From contig JAEOAD010002327.1 of NCBI GenBank assembly GCA_036365145.1, positions 496,001-560,000 of the forward strand: DNA of 64,000 nucleotides, written 5' to 3'. The notes under the pieces are model-generated. The model made no database searches and was not told the DNA's origin. It saw only the letters and a list, made by a program, of their open reading frames with translations. This DNA comes from Orientallactaga sibirica (lineage: Eukaryota; Chordata; Mammalia; Rodentia; Dipodidae). The translations under genes were made by a program, and so were the position numbers. Every line of letters starts with the position of its first letter. The first letter of the stretch is position 1. Of the stretch, positions 1 through 11,657 are shown in pieces.

Positions 1-420
1 TAGTCTAACAAGATGTACAATTTAGTAGATTAACCACATTTCTAACGTAGTTTTTTTAGAAAACAAACACCTTCATTGCCGAATGCAGTACTGTGTGAAG
101 TAAGCTAGTTCTGTTCTACAAATGAGTTGCTTTCTTACGAAGAGTCTTCAGTGCAGCAAGATCAAACTTTCCTAGTTTGTGTAATCTTACAAGATGTACA
201 ATTTAGTAGATTAACCACATTTCTAACGTAGTTTGTTTAGAAAACAAACTCCATCATTGCCGAACACAGTACTGTGTGAAATAAGGCTGTTCTGTTCCCC
301 AAATGAGTTGCTTTCATACGAAGACTCTTCAGTGCAGCAATATCAAACTTTCCTACTTTGTGTAATCTAACAAGATATACACCTTAGTAGATTAACCACA
401 TTTCTAACGTAGTTTGTTTA

Positions 421-1800
421 GAAAACAAACCCCTTCATTGCCAAACACAGTACTGTGTGAAATAGGGCTGTTATTTTCCCGAAATCAGTTGCTTTCTTGA
501 GAAGAGTCTTCAGGGCTGCAAGATCAAACTTTCCTAGTTTTTGTAATCTAACAAGATGTACAACATAATAGACTACCTTCATTTCTAAAGTAGTTTGTTT
601 AGAAAACAAACCCATTCATTGCCGAACACAGTACTGTGTGAAATAAGGCTGTTCTGTTCCCCAAATGAGTTGGTTTCTTAAGAAGAGTCTTCAGTGCAGC
701 AAGATCAAACTTTCCTAGTTTGTGTAATCTAACAAGAGGTACAACTTAGTAGATTAACCACATTTCTAACGTAGTTTCTTTAGAAAACAAAAGCCTTCAT
801 TACCGAACACAGTACTGTGTGAAATAAGGCTGTTCTGTTCCCCAAATGAGTTCCTTTCTTACGAAGAGTCTTCAGTGCAGCAAGATCAAACTTTCCTAGT
901 TTGTGTAATCTAACAAGTTGTACAATTTAGTAGATTAACCACATTTCTAAAGTAATTTGTTTAGAAAACAAACACCTTCATTGCAGAATGCAGTCCTGTG
1001 TGAAGTAAGCTAGTTCTGTTCTAAAAATGATTTGCTTTCTTACGAAGAGTCTTCAGTGCAGCAAGATCAAAGTTTCCTAGTTTGTGTAATCTAACAAGAT
1101 GTACAACTTAGAAGATTAAGCACATTTCTAACGTAGTTTGTTTAGAAAACAAAAGCCTTCATTGCCGAACACTGTACTGTGTGAAATAAGGCTGTTCTGT
1201 TCCCGAAATCAGTTGCTCACTTGAGAACAGTCTTCAGGGCAGCAAGATCAAACTTTCCTAGTTTTTGTAATCTAACATGATGTACAACTTAATAGACTAC
1301 CTTCATTTCTAAAGTAGTTTGTTTAGAAAACAAACCCATTCATTGCCGAACACACTACTGTGTGAAATAAGGCTGTTCTGTTCCCCAAATGAGTTGCTTT
1401 CTTACGAAGACTCTTCAGTGCAGCAAGATCAAACTTTCCTAGTTTGTGTAATCGAACAAGTTGTACAATTTAGTAGATTAACCACATTTTTAACGTAGTT
1501 TGTTTAGAAAATAAACACCTTCATTGCCTAACACAGTAGTGTGTGAAATAGGGCTATTCTGTACTCCAAATGAGTTGTTTTCTTACGAAGAGTCTTCAGT
1601 GCAGCAAGATCAAACTTTCGTAGTTTGTGTAATCTAACAAGATGTACAACTTAGTAGATTAAGCACATTTCTTATGTAGTTTGTTTAGATAACAAACGCC
1701 TTCATTGCTGAACACAGTACTGTGTGAAATAAGCCTGTTCTGATCACCTAATGAGTTGCTTTCTTACGAAGAGTCTTCAGTGCAGCAAGATCAAACTTTC
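421..1800. repeat. Cassette L1, matching 53401-54780
   Basis: About 7.6 monomers that share an ordered series of rare variants with 53401-54780 at a constant offset of about 52980. The series is 'ctgttattttcccg' (471/53451), 'aaaagccttcattaccg' (789/53768), 'gcagaatgcag' (982/53962), 'gaacactgtactg' (1168/54145), 'aacatgatg' (1273/54252), 'gtaatcgaacaag' (1446/54426), 'gggctattctgtactcc' (1552/54528) and 'cttatgtag' (1671/54649). Similarity drops to the background level after about 1800. Confidence 0.85.
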
Positions 1801-2221
1801 CTAGTTTGTGTAATCTAACAAGATGTACAACTTAGTAGATTAACCACATTTCTAACGTAGTTTGTTTAGAAAACAAACGCCTTCATTGCCGAACACAGTA
1901 CTGTGTGAAATAAGGCTGCTCTGTTCCCGAAATCAATTGCTTTCTTGAGAAGAGTCTTCAGGGCAGCAAGATCAAACTTTCCTAGTTTTTGTAATCTAAC
2001 AAGATATACAACTTAATAGACTATCTTCATTTCTAAAGTAGTTTGTTTAGAAAACAAACCCATTCATTGCCGAACACAGTACTGTGTGAAATAAGGCTAT
2101 TCTGTTCTCCAAATGAGTTGCTTTCTTACGAAGAGTCTTCAGTGCAGAAAGATCAAACTTTCCTAGTTTGTATAATCTAACAAGATGTACAACTTAGTAG
2201 ATTAACCACATTTCTAACGTA

Positions 2222-2240
2222 GTTTGTTTAGAAAACAAAC
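2222..2240. repeat. Satellite inverted repeat 1 (8-bp stem, 3-nt loop)
   Basis: 'gtttgtttagaaaacaaac' reads as gtttgttt-aga-aaacaaac, a perfect 8-bp inverted repeat. It is present at the start of most monomers. Some variants change the loop (for example 'tttcgaaaac' near 9105 and 11455), others the stem (for example 'agataacaaac' near 9650 or 'gtttctttag' near 774). Confidence 0.9.
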
Positions 2241-2254
2241 GCCTTCATTGCCGA

Positions 2255-2268
2255 ACACAGTACTGTGT
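2255..2268. repeat. Satellite inverted repeat 2 (14-bp perfect palindrome)
   Basis: 'acacagtactgtgt' equals its own reverse complement. The core 'cagtactg' survives in most variant monomers, including those with 'acgcagtactgtgtg' or 'atgcagtactgtgtg', which shorten the palindrome by one or two pairs per side. One cassette carries 'cagtacggtg' (near 3166, 9857, 12213 and 59940). Confidence 0.92.
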
Positions 2269-2334
2269 GAAATAAGGCTGTTCTCTTCCGCAAATGAGTT
2301 GCTTTCTTACGAAGAGTCTTCAGTGCAGCAAGAT

Positions 2335-2351
2335 CAAACTTTCCTAGTTTG
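2335..2351. repeat. Satellite inverted repeat 3 (6-bp stem, 5-nt loop)
   Basis: 'caaactttcctagtttg' reads as caaact-ttcct-agtttg. In type B units the right arm is followed by 'ttttgtaat' instead of 'tgtgtaat', which breaks the outermost pair. It is weaker than the other two dyads and could be fortuitous. Confidence 0.75.
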
Positions 2352-2599
2352 TGTAATCTTACAAGATGTACAATTTAGTAGATTAACCACATTTCTAACG
2401 TAGTTTGTTTAGAAAACAAACGCCTTCATTGCCAAACACAGTACTGTGTGAAATAAGGCTGTTCTGTTCCTGAAATCAGTTTCTTTCTTGAGAACAGTCT
2501 TCAGGGCAGCAAGATCAAACTTTCCTAGTTTTTGTAATCTAACAAGATTTACAACTTAATAGACTACCTTCATTTCTAAAGTAGTTTGTTTAGAAAACA

Positions 2600-3840
2600 A
2601 ACCCATTCATTGCCGAACACTGTACTGTATGAAATAAGGCTGTTCTGTTCCCCAAATGAGTTGCTTTCATACGAAGACTCTTCAGTGCAGCAAGATCAAA
2701 CTTTCCTAGTTTGTGTAATCTAACAAGATGTACAACTTAGTAGATTAACCACATTTATAACGTAGTTTGTTTAGAAAACAAACACCTTCATTGCCGAACA
2801 CAGTACTGTGTGAAATAAGGCTATTCTGTTCTCCAAATGAGTTGCTTTCTTACGAAGAGTCTTCAGTGCAGCAAGATCAAACGTTCCTAGTTTGTGTAAT
2901 CTAACAAGATGTACAACTTAGTAGATTAAGCACATTTCTTACGTAGTTTGTTTAGATAACAAACGCCTTCATTGCCGGACACTGTACTGTGTGAAATAAG
3001 CCTGTTCTGATCCCCAAATGAGTTGCTTTCTTACGAAGAGTCTTCAGTGCAGCAAGATCAAACGTTCCTACTTTGTGTAATCTACCAAGATATAGAATTT
3101 AGTAGATCAACCACATTTCTAACGTAGTTTGTTTAGAAAACAAACGCCTTCATTGCGGAACACAGTACGGTGTGAAACAAGCTTGTTCTGATCCCCAAAT
3201 CAGTTGCTTTTTACGAAGAGTCTTCAGTGCAGCAACATCAAACTTTCCTAGTCTGTAAAATCTAACAAGATGTACAATTTAGTAGATTAACCACATTTCT
3301 AACGTAGTTTGTTTATGAAACAATCGCCTTCATTACCGAACACAGTACTGTGTGAAATAAGGCTGTTCTGTTCTCCAAATGAGTTGGTTTCTTACGAAGA
3401 GTCTTCAGTGCAGCAAGATCAAACTTTACTAGTTTGTGTAATCTAACAAGATGTACAACTTAGTAGATTAACCACATTTCTAACGTAGTTTGCATAGAAA
3501 ACAAACGCCATCATTGCCGAACACAGTACTGTGTGAAATAAGGCTGTTCTGTTCCCCAAATGAGTTCCTTTCTTCAGAAGAGTCTTCAGGGCAGCAAGAT
3601 CAAACTTTCCTAGTTTTTGTAATCTAACAAGATGTACAACTTAATAGACTATCTTCATTTCTAAAGTAGTTTCTTTAGAAAACAAACCCATTCATTGCCG
3701 AACACAGTACTGTGTGAAATAAGGCTGTTCTGTTCCCCAAATGAGTTGCTTTCATACGAAGACTCTTCAGTGCAGCAAGATCAAACTTTCCTAGTTTGTG
3801 TAATCTAACAAGATGTACAACTTCGTAGATTAACCACATT
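2600..3840. repeat. Cassette L2, matching 9294-10545
   Basis: About 7 monomers carrying the ordered markers 'ccggacac' (2973), 'ctaccaagatatag' (3082), 'agatcaacc' (3104), 'cagtacggtgtgaaacaag' (3163), 'gctttttacg' (3207), 'gtttatgaaacaatcgcc' (3311), 'gtttgcatag' (3488) and the hybrid 'tcttcagaagagtcttcaggg' (3571). The same order recurs at 9.29-10.55 kb, again within the 13-monomer duplication at 11.66-12.9 kb, and in part at 59.7-60.2 kb. Confidence 0.85.
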
Positions 3841-6150
3841 TCTAACGTAGTTTTTTTAGAAAACAATTCCCTTCACTGCCAAACACAGTACTGTGTGAAA
3901 TAAAAATGTTACTTTCCCGAAATCAGTTGCTTTCTTGAGAAGAGTCTTCAGGGCAGCAAGATCAAACTTTCCTAGTTTTTGTAATCTAACAAGATGTACA
4001 ACTTAATAGACTACCTTCATTTCTAAAGTAGTTTGTTTCGAAAACAAACCCATTCATTGCCGAACACAGTACTGTGTGAAATAAGGCTGTTCTGTTCCCC
4101 AAATGAGTTGCTTTCATACGAAGACTCTTCAGTGCAGCAAGATCAAACTTTCCTAGTTTGTGTAATCTAACAAGATGTACAACTTAGTAGATTAACCACA
4201 TTTATAACGTAGTTTGTTTAGAAAACAAACACCTTCATTGCCGAACACAGTACTGTGTGAAATAAGGCTATTCTGTTCTCCAAATGAGTTGCTTTCTTAC
4301 GAAGAGTCTTCAGTGCAGCAAGATCAAACATTCCTAGTTTGTGAAATCTAACAAGATGTACAACTTAGTAGATTAACCACATTTCTAACGTAGTTTGTTT
4401 AGATAACAAACGCCTTCATTCCCGAACACAGTACTGTGTGAAATAAGCCTGTTCTGATCCCCAAATGAGTTGTTTTCTTACGAAGAGTCTTCAGTGCAGC
4501 AAGATCAAACTTTCCTAGTTTGTGTAACCTAACAAGATATAGAATTTAATAGATTAACCACATTTCTAACGTAGTATGTTTAGAAAACAAAAGCGTTCAT
4601 TGCGGAACACAGTACTGTGTGAAATAAGCTTGTTCTGATCCCCAAATCAGTTGCTTTCTTACGAAGAGTTCAGTGCAGCAAGATCAAACTTTCTTAGTTT
4701 GTGTAATCTAACAAGATGTAGAATTTAGTAGATTAACCACATTTCTAACTTAGTTTGTTTAGAAAACAAACACCTTCATTGCCGAACACAGTGCTGTGTG
4801 AAATAAGGCTATTCTGTTCTCCAAATGAGTTGCTTTCTTACGAAGAGTCTTCAGTGCAGCAAGATGAAACTTTCCTAGTTTGTGTAATCTAACAAGATGT
4901 ACAACTTAGTAGATTAACCACATTTCTAACGTAGTTTGTTTAGAAAACAAACCCCTTCATTGCCGAACACAGTACTGTGTGAAATAAGCCTGTTCTGATC
5001 CCCAAATGAGTTGCTTTCTTGAGAAGAGTCTTCAGTGCAGCAAGATCAAACTTTCCTAGTTTGTGTAATCTAACAAGATGTAGAATTTAGTAGATTAACC
5101 ACATTTCTAACGTCGTTTGTTTAGAAAACAAACGCCTTCATTACCGAACACAGTACTGTTTGAAATAAGGCAGTTCTCTTCCCCAAATGAGTTCCTTTCT
5201 TAGGAAAATTCTTCAGTGCAGCAAGATCAAACTTTCCTAGTTTGTGTAATCTAACAATATGTAGAATTTAGTAGATTAACCACATTTCTAACGTAGTTTG
5301 TTTAGAAAACAAACGCCTTCATTACCGAACACAGTACTGTGTGAAATAAGGCTGTTCTCTTCCCCAAATGAGTTCCTTTCTTACGAAGAGTCTTCAGTTA
5401 AGCAAGATCAAACTTTCCTAGTTTGTGTAATCTAACAAGATGTACAATTTAGTAGATTACCCACATTTCTAACCTAGTTTGTTTCGAAAACAAACACCTT
5501 CATTGCCGAACGCAGTACTGTGTGAAGTAAGCTAGTTCTGTTCTACAAATGAGTTGCTTTCTTACGAAGAGTCTTCAGTGCAGCAAGATCAAACTTTCCT
5601 AGTTTGTGTAATGTAACAAGTTTTACAATTTAGTAGATTAACCACATTTCTAACGTAGTTTGTTTAGAAAACAAACGCCTTCATTGCCGAACACAGTACT
5701 GTGTGAAATAAGGCTGTTCTGTTCCTGAAATCAGTTTCTTTCTTGAGAACAGTCTACAGGGCAGCAAGATCAAACTTTCCTAGTTTTTGTAATCTAACAA
5801 GATGTACAACTTAATAGAGTTTCTTCATTTCTAAAGTAGTTTGTTTAGAAAACATACCCATTCATTGCCGAACACAGTACTGTGTGAAATAAGGCTGCTC
5901 TGTTCCCCAAATGAGTTGCTTTCTTACGAAGAGTCTTCAATGCAGCAAGATCAAATTTTCCTAGTTTGTGTAATCTAACAAGACGTGCAACTTAATAGAC
6001 TACCTTCATTTCTAAATTAGTTTGTTTAGAAAACAAACGCCTTCATTGCCGAACACAGTACTGTGTGAAATAAGGCTGCTCTGTTCCCGAAATGAGTTGC
6101 TTTCTTACGAAAACTCTTCAGTGCAGCAAGATCAAACTTTCCTAGTTTGT
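3841..6150. repeat. Satellite, mixed type A/B monomers
   Basis: Continuous 181-bp units with no gene. Type B units occur at about 3915 and 5725. A hybrid unit at about 5941-6010 has a type A front and a type B back ('cttaatagactaccttcatttc') but is not followed by the usual 'cccattc'. The stretch 4400-4800 carries 'cattcccgaac', 'gtaacctaac', 'gaagagttcagtgc' and 'cacagtgctgtg', matching 14170-14570. The last two markers also recur at about 59450-59580. Confidence 0.85.
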
Positions 6151-7330
6151 GTAATCTAACAAGAAGTACAACTTAGTAGATTAAGCACATTTCTAACGTA
6201 GGTTGTTTAGAAAACAAACGCCTTCATTGGTGAACACAGTACTGTGTGAAATAAGCCTGTTCTTTTCCCCAAATGAGTTGCTTTCTTACGAAGAGTCTTC
6301 AGTGCAGCAAGATCAAACATTCCTAGTTTGTGAAATCAAACAAGATGTAGAATTTAGTAGATTAACCACATTTCTAACGTAGTTTGTTTAGAAAACATAC
6401 ACCTTCATTGCCAAACACAGTACTGTGTGAAATAAGGCTGTTCTATTGCGCAAATGAGTTGCTTCCTTACGAAGAGTCTTCAGTGCAGCAAGATCAAACT
6501 TTCCTAGTTTGTATAATCTAACAAGATGTACAACTTAGTAGATTAACCACATTTCTAACGTAGTTTCTTTAGAAAACAAACGCCTTCATTGCCGAACACA
6601 GTACTGTGTGAAATAAGGCTGTGCTCTTCCGCAAATGAGTTGCTTTCTTACGAAGAATCACCAGTGCAGCAAGATCAAACTTTCCTAGTTTGTGTAATCG
6701 AACAAGATGTAGCATTTAGTAGATTAACCACATTTCTAACTTAGTTTGTTTAGAAAACAAACCCCTTCATTGCCGAACACAATACTGTGTGAAATAAGGC
6801 TGTTCTGTTCCCCAAATGAGTTGCTTTCTTACGAAGAGTCTTCAGTGAAGCAAGATCAAACTTTACTAGTTTGTGTAATCTAACAAGAAGTACAACTTAG
6901 TAGATTAACCACATTTCTAACGTAGGTTGTTTAGAAAACAAACGCCTTCATTGCTGAACACAGTACTGTGTGAAATAAGCCTGTTCTTTTCCCCAAATGA
7001 GTTGCTTTCTTACGAAGAGTCTTCAGTGCAGCAAGATCAAACTTTCGTAGTTTGTGTAATCAAACAAGATGTAGAATTTAGTAGATTAACCACATTTCTA
7101 ACGTAGTTTGTTTAGAAAACAAACACCTTCATTGCCGAACACAGTATGTGTGAAATAAGGCTGTTCTATTGCGCAAATGAGTTGCTTTCTTACGAAGAGT
7201 CTTCAGTGCAGCAAGATCAAACTTTCCTAGTTTGTATAATCTAACAAGATGTACAACTTAGTAGATTAACCACATTTCTAACGTAGTTTGTTTAGAAAAC
7301 AAACGCCTTCATTACCGAACACAGTACTGT
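6151..7330. repeat. Four-monomer (724-bp) local tandem duplication
   Basis: The rare variant 'aagaagtaca' at 6161 recurs at 6885, a distance of 724 (4 x 181). 'ttctattgcgc' at 6441 recurs at 7164, 723 bases on because one base is missing in 'cagtatgtgtg'. 'aggttgtttag' and 'gcctgttcttttcccc' follow in both. A third 'ttctattgcgc' is at 8250, six monomers later. Confidence 0.8.
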
Positions 7331-9293
7331 GTGAAATAAGGCTGTTCTGTTCCCCAAATGAGTTCCTTTCTTACGAAGAGTCTTCAGTGCATCAAGATCA
7401 AACTTTCCTAGTTTGTGTAATGTAACAAGTTTTACAATTTAGTAGATTAACCACATTTCTAACGTAGTTTGTTTAGAAAACAAACACCTGCATTGCAGAA
7501 TGCAGTACTGTGTGAAATAAGCCTGTTCTGATCCCCAAATGAGTTGCTTTCTTACGAAGAGTCTTCAGTGCAGCAAGATCAAACTTTCCTAGTTTGTATA
7601 ATCTAACAAGATGTACAACTTAGTAGATTAACCACATTTCTAACGTAGTTTGTTTAGAAAACAAACACCTTCATTGCCGAACACAGTACTGTGTGAAATA
7701 AGGCTGTTCTGTTCCCCAAATGAGTTGCTTTCTTATGAAGAGTCTTCAGTGCAGCAAGATCAAACTTTCCTAGTTTGTGTAATCTAACAAAATGTAGAAT
7801 TTAGTAGATTAACCACATTTCTAACGTAGTTTCTTTAGAAAACAAACCCCTTCATTGCCGAACACAGGACTGTGTGAAATAAGGCTGTGCTCTTCCGCAA
7901 ATGAGTTGCTTTCTTACGAAGAGTCATCAGTGCAGCAAGATCAAACTTTCCTAGTTTGTGAAATCTAACAACATGTAGAATTTAGTAGATTAACCACATT
8001 TCTAACTTAGTTTGTTTAGAAAACAAACCCCTTCATTGCCGAACACAGTACTGTGTGAAATAAGGCTGTTCTGTTCCCCAAATGAGTTGCTTTCTTACGA
8101 AGAGTCTTCAGTGCAGCAAGATCAAACGTTCCTAGTTTGTGTAATCTAACAAGATGTACAATTTAGTAGATTAACCACATTTCTAACGTAGTTTGTTTAG
8201 AAAACAAACACCTTCATTGCCGAAGGCAGTACTGTGTGAAATAAGGCTGTTCTATTGCGCAAATGAGTTGCTTTCTTACGAAGAGTCTTCAGTGGAGCAA
8301 GATCAAACTTTCCTAGTTTGTGTAATCTAACAAGATGTAGAATTTAGTAGATTAACCACATTTCTAACGTAGTTTCTTTAGAAAACAAACCCCTTCATTG
8401 CCGAACACAGGACTGTTTGAAATAAGGCTGTGCTCTTCCGCAAATGAGTTGCTTTCTTACGAAGAGTCATCAGTGCAGCAAGATCAAACTTTCCTAGTTT
8501 GTGTAATCTAACAAGATGTAGAATTTAGTAGATTAACCACATTTCTAACGTTGTTTGTTTAGATAACAAACACCTTCATTGCCGAACGCAGTACTGTGTG
8601 AAATAAGGCTTTTCTCTTCCGCAAATGAGTTGCTTTCTTACGAAGAGTCTTCAGTGCAGCAAGATCAAACTTTCCTAGTTTGTATAATCTAACAAGATGT
8701 ACAACTTAGTAGATGAACCACATTTCTAACTTAGTTTGTTTAGAAAACAAACGCCTTCATTGCCGAACACAGTACTGTGTGAAATAAGGCTGTTCTGTTC
8801 CCCAAATGAGTTGCTTTCTTACAAAGAGTCTTCAGTGCAGCAAGATCAAACTTTCCTAGTTTGTGTAATCTAAGAAGATGTACAATTTAGTAGATTAACC
8901 ACATTTCTAACGTAGTTTTTTTAGAAAACAAACACCTTCATTGCCGAATGCAGTACTGTGTCAAGTAAGCTAGTTCTGTTCTACAAATGAGTTGCTTTCT
9001 TACGAAGAGTCTTCAGTGCAGCAAGATCAAACTTTCCTAGTTTGTGTAATCTTACAAGATGTATAATTTAGTAGATTAACCACATTTCTAACGTAGTTTG
9101 TTTCGAAAACAAACGCCTTCATTGCCGAACACAGTACTGTGTGAAATATGGCTGTTCTGTTCCCGAAATCAGTTGCTTTCTTGAGAACAGTCTTCAGGGC
9201 AGCAAGATCAAACTTTCCTAGTTTTTGTAATCTAACAAGATGTACAACTTAATAGACTACCTTCATTTCTAAAGTAGTTTGTTTAGAAAACAA
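7331..9293. repeat. Satellite with three-monomer (543-bp) duplication; almost no type B units
   Basis: The variant 'tttctttagaaaacaaaccc' with 'cacaggactgt' and 'ggctgtgctcttccgc' occurs at about 7827 and again at about 8370, 543 bases (3 x 181) later, with 'gagtcatcagtgc' following both. From about 6.0 to 9.15 kb no type B unit is seen; the next is at about 9150. There is no gene. Confidence 0.8.
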
Positions 9294-9304
9294 ACCCATT
9301 CATT

Positions 9305-11505
9305 GCCGAACACAGTACTGTGTGAAATAAGGCTGTTCTGTTCCCCAAATGACTTGCTTTCATACGAAGACTCTTCAGTGCAGCAAGATCAAACTTTCCT
9401 AGTTTGTGTAATCTAACAAGATGTACAACTTAGTAGATTAAGCACATTTATAACGTAGTTTGTTTAGAAAACAAACACCTTCATTGCCGAACAGTGTACT
9501 GTGTGAAATAAGGCTATTCTGTTCTCCAAATGAGTTGCTTTCTTACGAAGAGTCTTCAGTGCAACAAGATCAAACGTTCCTAGTTTGTGTAATCTAACAA
9601 GATGTACAACTTAGTAGATTAAGCACATTTCTTACGTAGTTTGTTTAGATAACAAACGCCTTCATTGCCGGACACAGTACTGTGTGAAATAAGCCTGTTC
9701 TGATCCCCAAATGAGTTGCTTTCTTACGAAGAGTCTTCAGTGCAGCAAGATCAAACGTTCCTAGTTTGTGTAATCTACCAAGATATAGAATTTAGTAGAT
9801 CAACCACATTTCTAACGTAGTTTGTTTAGAAAACAAACGCCTTCATTGCGGAACACAGTACGGTGTGAAACAAGCTTGTTCTGATCCCCAAATCAGTTGC
9901 TTTTTACGAAGAGTCTTCAGTGCAGCAACATCAAACTTTCCTAGTTTGTAAAATCTAACAAGATGTACAATTTAGTAGATTAACCACATTTCTAACGTAG
10001 TTTGTTTATGAAACAATCGCCATCATTACCGAACACAGTACTGTGTGAAATAAGGCTGTTCTGTTCCCCAAATGAGTTGGTTTCTTACGAAGAGTCTTCA
10101 GTGCAGCAAGATCAATCTTTCCTAGTTTGTGTAATCTAACAAGATGTACAACTTAGTAGATTAACCACATTTCTAACGTAGTTTGCATAGAAAACAAACG
10201 CCATCATTGCCGAACACAGTACTGTGTGAAATAAGGCTGTTCTGTTCCCCAAATGAGTTCCTTTCTTCAGAAGAGTCTTCAGGGCAGCAAGATCAAACTT
10301 TCCTAGTTTTTGTAATCTAACAAGATGTACAACTTAATAGACTATCTTCATTTCTAAAGTAGTTTCTTTAGAAAACAAAACCATTCATTGGCGAACACAA
10401 TACTCTGTGAAATAAGGCTGTTCTGTTCCCCAAATGAGTTGCTTTCATACGAAGACTCTTCAGTGCAGCAAGATCAAACTTTCCTAGTTTGTGTAATCTA
10501 ACAAGATGTACAACTTAGTAGATTAACCACATTTCTAACGTAGTTTGTTTAGAAAACAAACGCCTTCATTGCCGAACACAGTACTGTGTGAAATAAGGCT
10601 GTTCTGTTCCCGAAATCAGTTTCTTTCTTGAGAACAGTCTTCAGGGCAGCAAGATCAAACTTTCCTAGTTTTTGTAATCTAACAAGATGTACAACTTAAT
10701 AGACTACCTTCATTTCTAAAGTAGTTTGTTTAGAAAACAAACCCATTCATTACCGAACACAGTACTGTGTGAAATAAGGCTGTTCTATTCCTCAAATGAG
10801 TTGGTTTCTTACGAAGAGTCTTCAGTACAGCAAGATCAAACTTTCCTAGTTTGTGTAATCTAACAAGATGTACAACTTAGTAGATTAACCACATTTCTAA
10901 CGTAGTTTCTTTAGAAAACAAAAGCCTTCATTTCCGAACACAGTACTGTGTGAAATAAGGCTGTTCTGTTCCCCAAATGAGTTCCTTTCTTCCGAAGAGT
11001 CTTCAGTGCAGCAAGATCAAACTTTCCTAGTTTGTGTAATCTAACAAGTTGTACAATTTAGTAGATTAACCACATTTCTAAAGTAATTTGTTTAGAAAAC
11101 AAACACCTTCATTGCAGAATTCAGTACTGTGTGAAGTAAGCTAGTTCTGTTCTACAAATGAGTTGCTTTCTTACGAAGAGTCTTCAGTGCAGCAAGATCA
11201 AACTTTCCTAGTTTGTGTAATCTATCAAATGTACAACTTAGTAGATTAAGCACATTTCTAACGTAGTTTGTTTAGATAACAAACGCCGTCATTGCCGAAC
11301 ACAGTACTGTGTGAAATAAGGCTGTTCTGTTCCCGAAATCAGTTGCTTTCTTGAGAACACTCTTCAGGGCAGCAAGATCAAACTTTCCTAGTTTTTGTAA
11401 TCTAACAAGATGTACAACTTAATAGACTACCTTCATTTCTAAAGTAGTTTGTTTCGAAAACAAACCCATTCATTGCCGAACACAGTACTGTGTGAAATAA
11501 GGCTG
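9305..11505. repeat. 13-monomer duplication, copy 1
   Basis: Shares its private variants in order with 11658-13860 at an offset of about 2354 (13 x 181 = 2353). The variants are 'aaatgacttgctttcatacg' (9347/11701), 'ccgaacagt' (9487/11841), 'ccggacac' (9668/12022), 'gtttatgaaacaatcgcc' (10003/12359), 'gtttgcatag' (10181/12539), 'ccattcattggcg' (10381/12737), 'gcagaattcag' (11114/13472), 'ctatcaaatg' (11223/13580) and 'gagaacactcttcaggg' (11353/13713). A run of A at 11638-11648 sits just before copy 2. Confidence 0.9.
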
Positions 11506-11657
11506 TTCTGTTCCCCAAATGAGTTGCTTTCATACGAAGACTCTTCAGTGCAGCAAGATCAAACTTTCCTAGTTTGTGTAATCTAACAAGATGTACAACT
11601 TAGTAGATTAACCACATTTATAACGTAGTTTGTTTAGAAAAAAAAAAACACCTTCAT

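Larger units (their letters stand above)
2222..2402. repeat. Representative type A satellite monomer (181 bp)
   Basis: A clean unit used here as reference; the next unit starts at 2403. In order it holds the 19-bp hairpin (unit positions 1-19), a spacer, the 14-bp palindrome (34-47), a pyrimidine-rich 'ctgttc(t)cccc'-type stretch around 58-70, 'cttacgaagagtcttcagtgcagc' marking type A around 86-108 (given here as a short landmark), the third inverted repeat (114-130) and an AT-rich tail ending 'acatttctaacgta'. CpG dinucleotides occur at four places in the common form. One of them (aaacGcc) alternates with aaacAcc in many units, the change expected from deamination of methylated CpG. No match to the CENP-B box pattern NTTCGNNNNANNCGGGN is visible. 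Confidence 0.95.

Noticed and set aside
418..615. Recurrent 60-80-codon minus-strand open frames (also near 3675, 15257, 27563, 29555, 38056, 52673, 53759, 55205, 57015 and 58825) encoding similar peptides
   Set aside because: They are the same part of the satellite unit read backward. The unit (181) is not a multiple of three, so frames close quickly; only chance loss of stops in a few units leaves them open. There is no promoter or separate conservation.
11638..11648. A-run as a retroposon insertion site at the edge of the 13-monomer duplication
   Set aside because: It only lengthens the normal 'agaaaac' A run by a few bases, with no foreign sequence or target duplication; slippage or a homopolymer error is enough.
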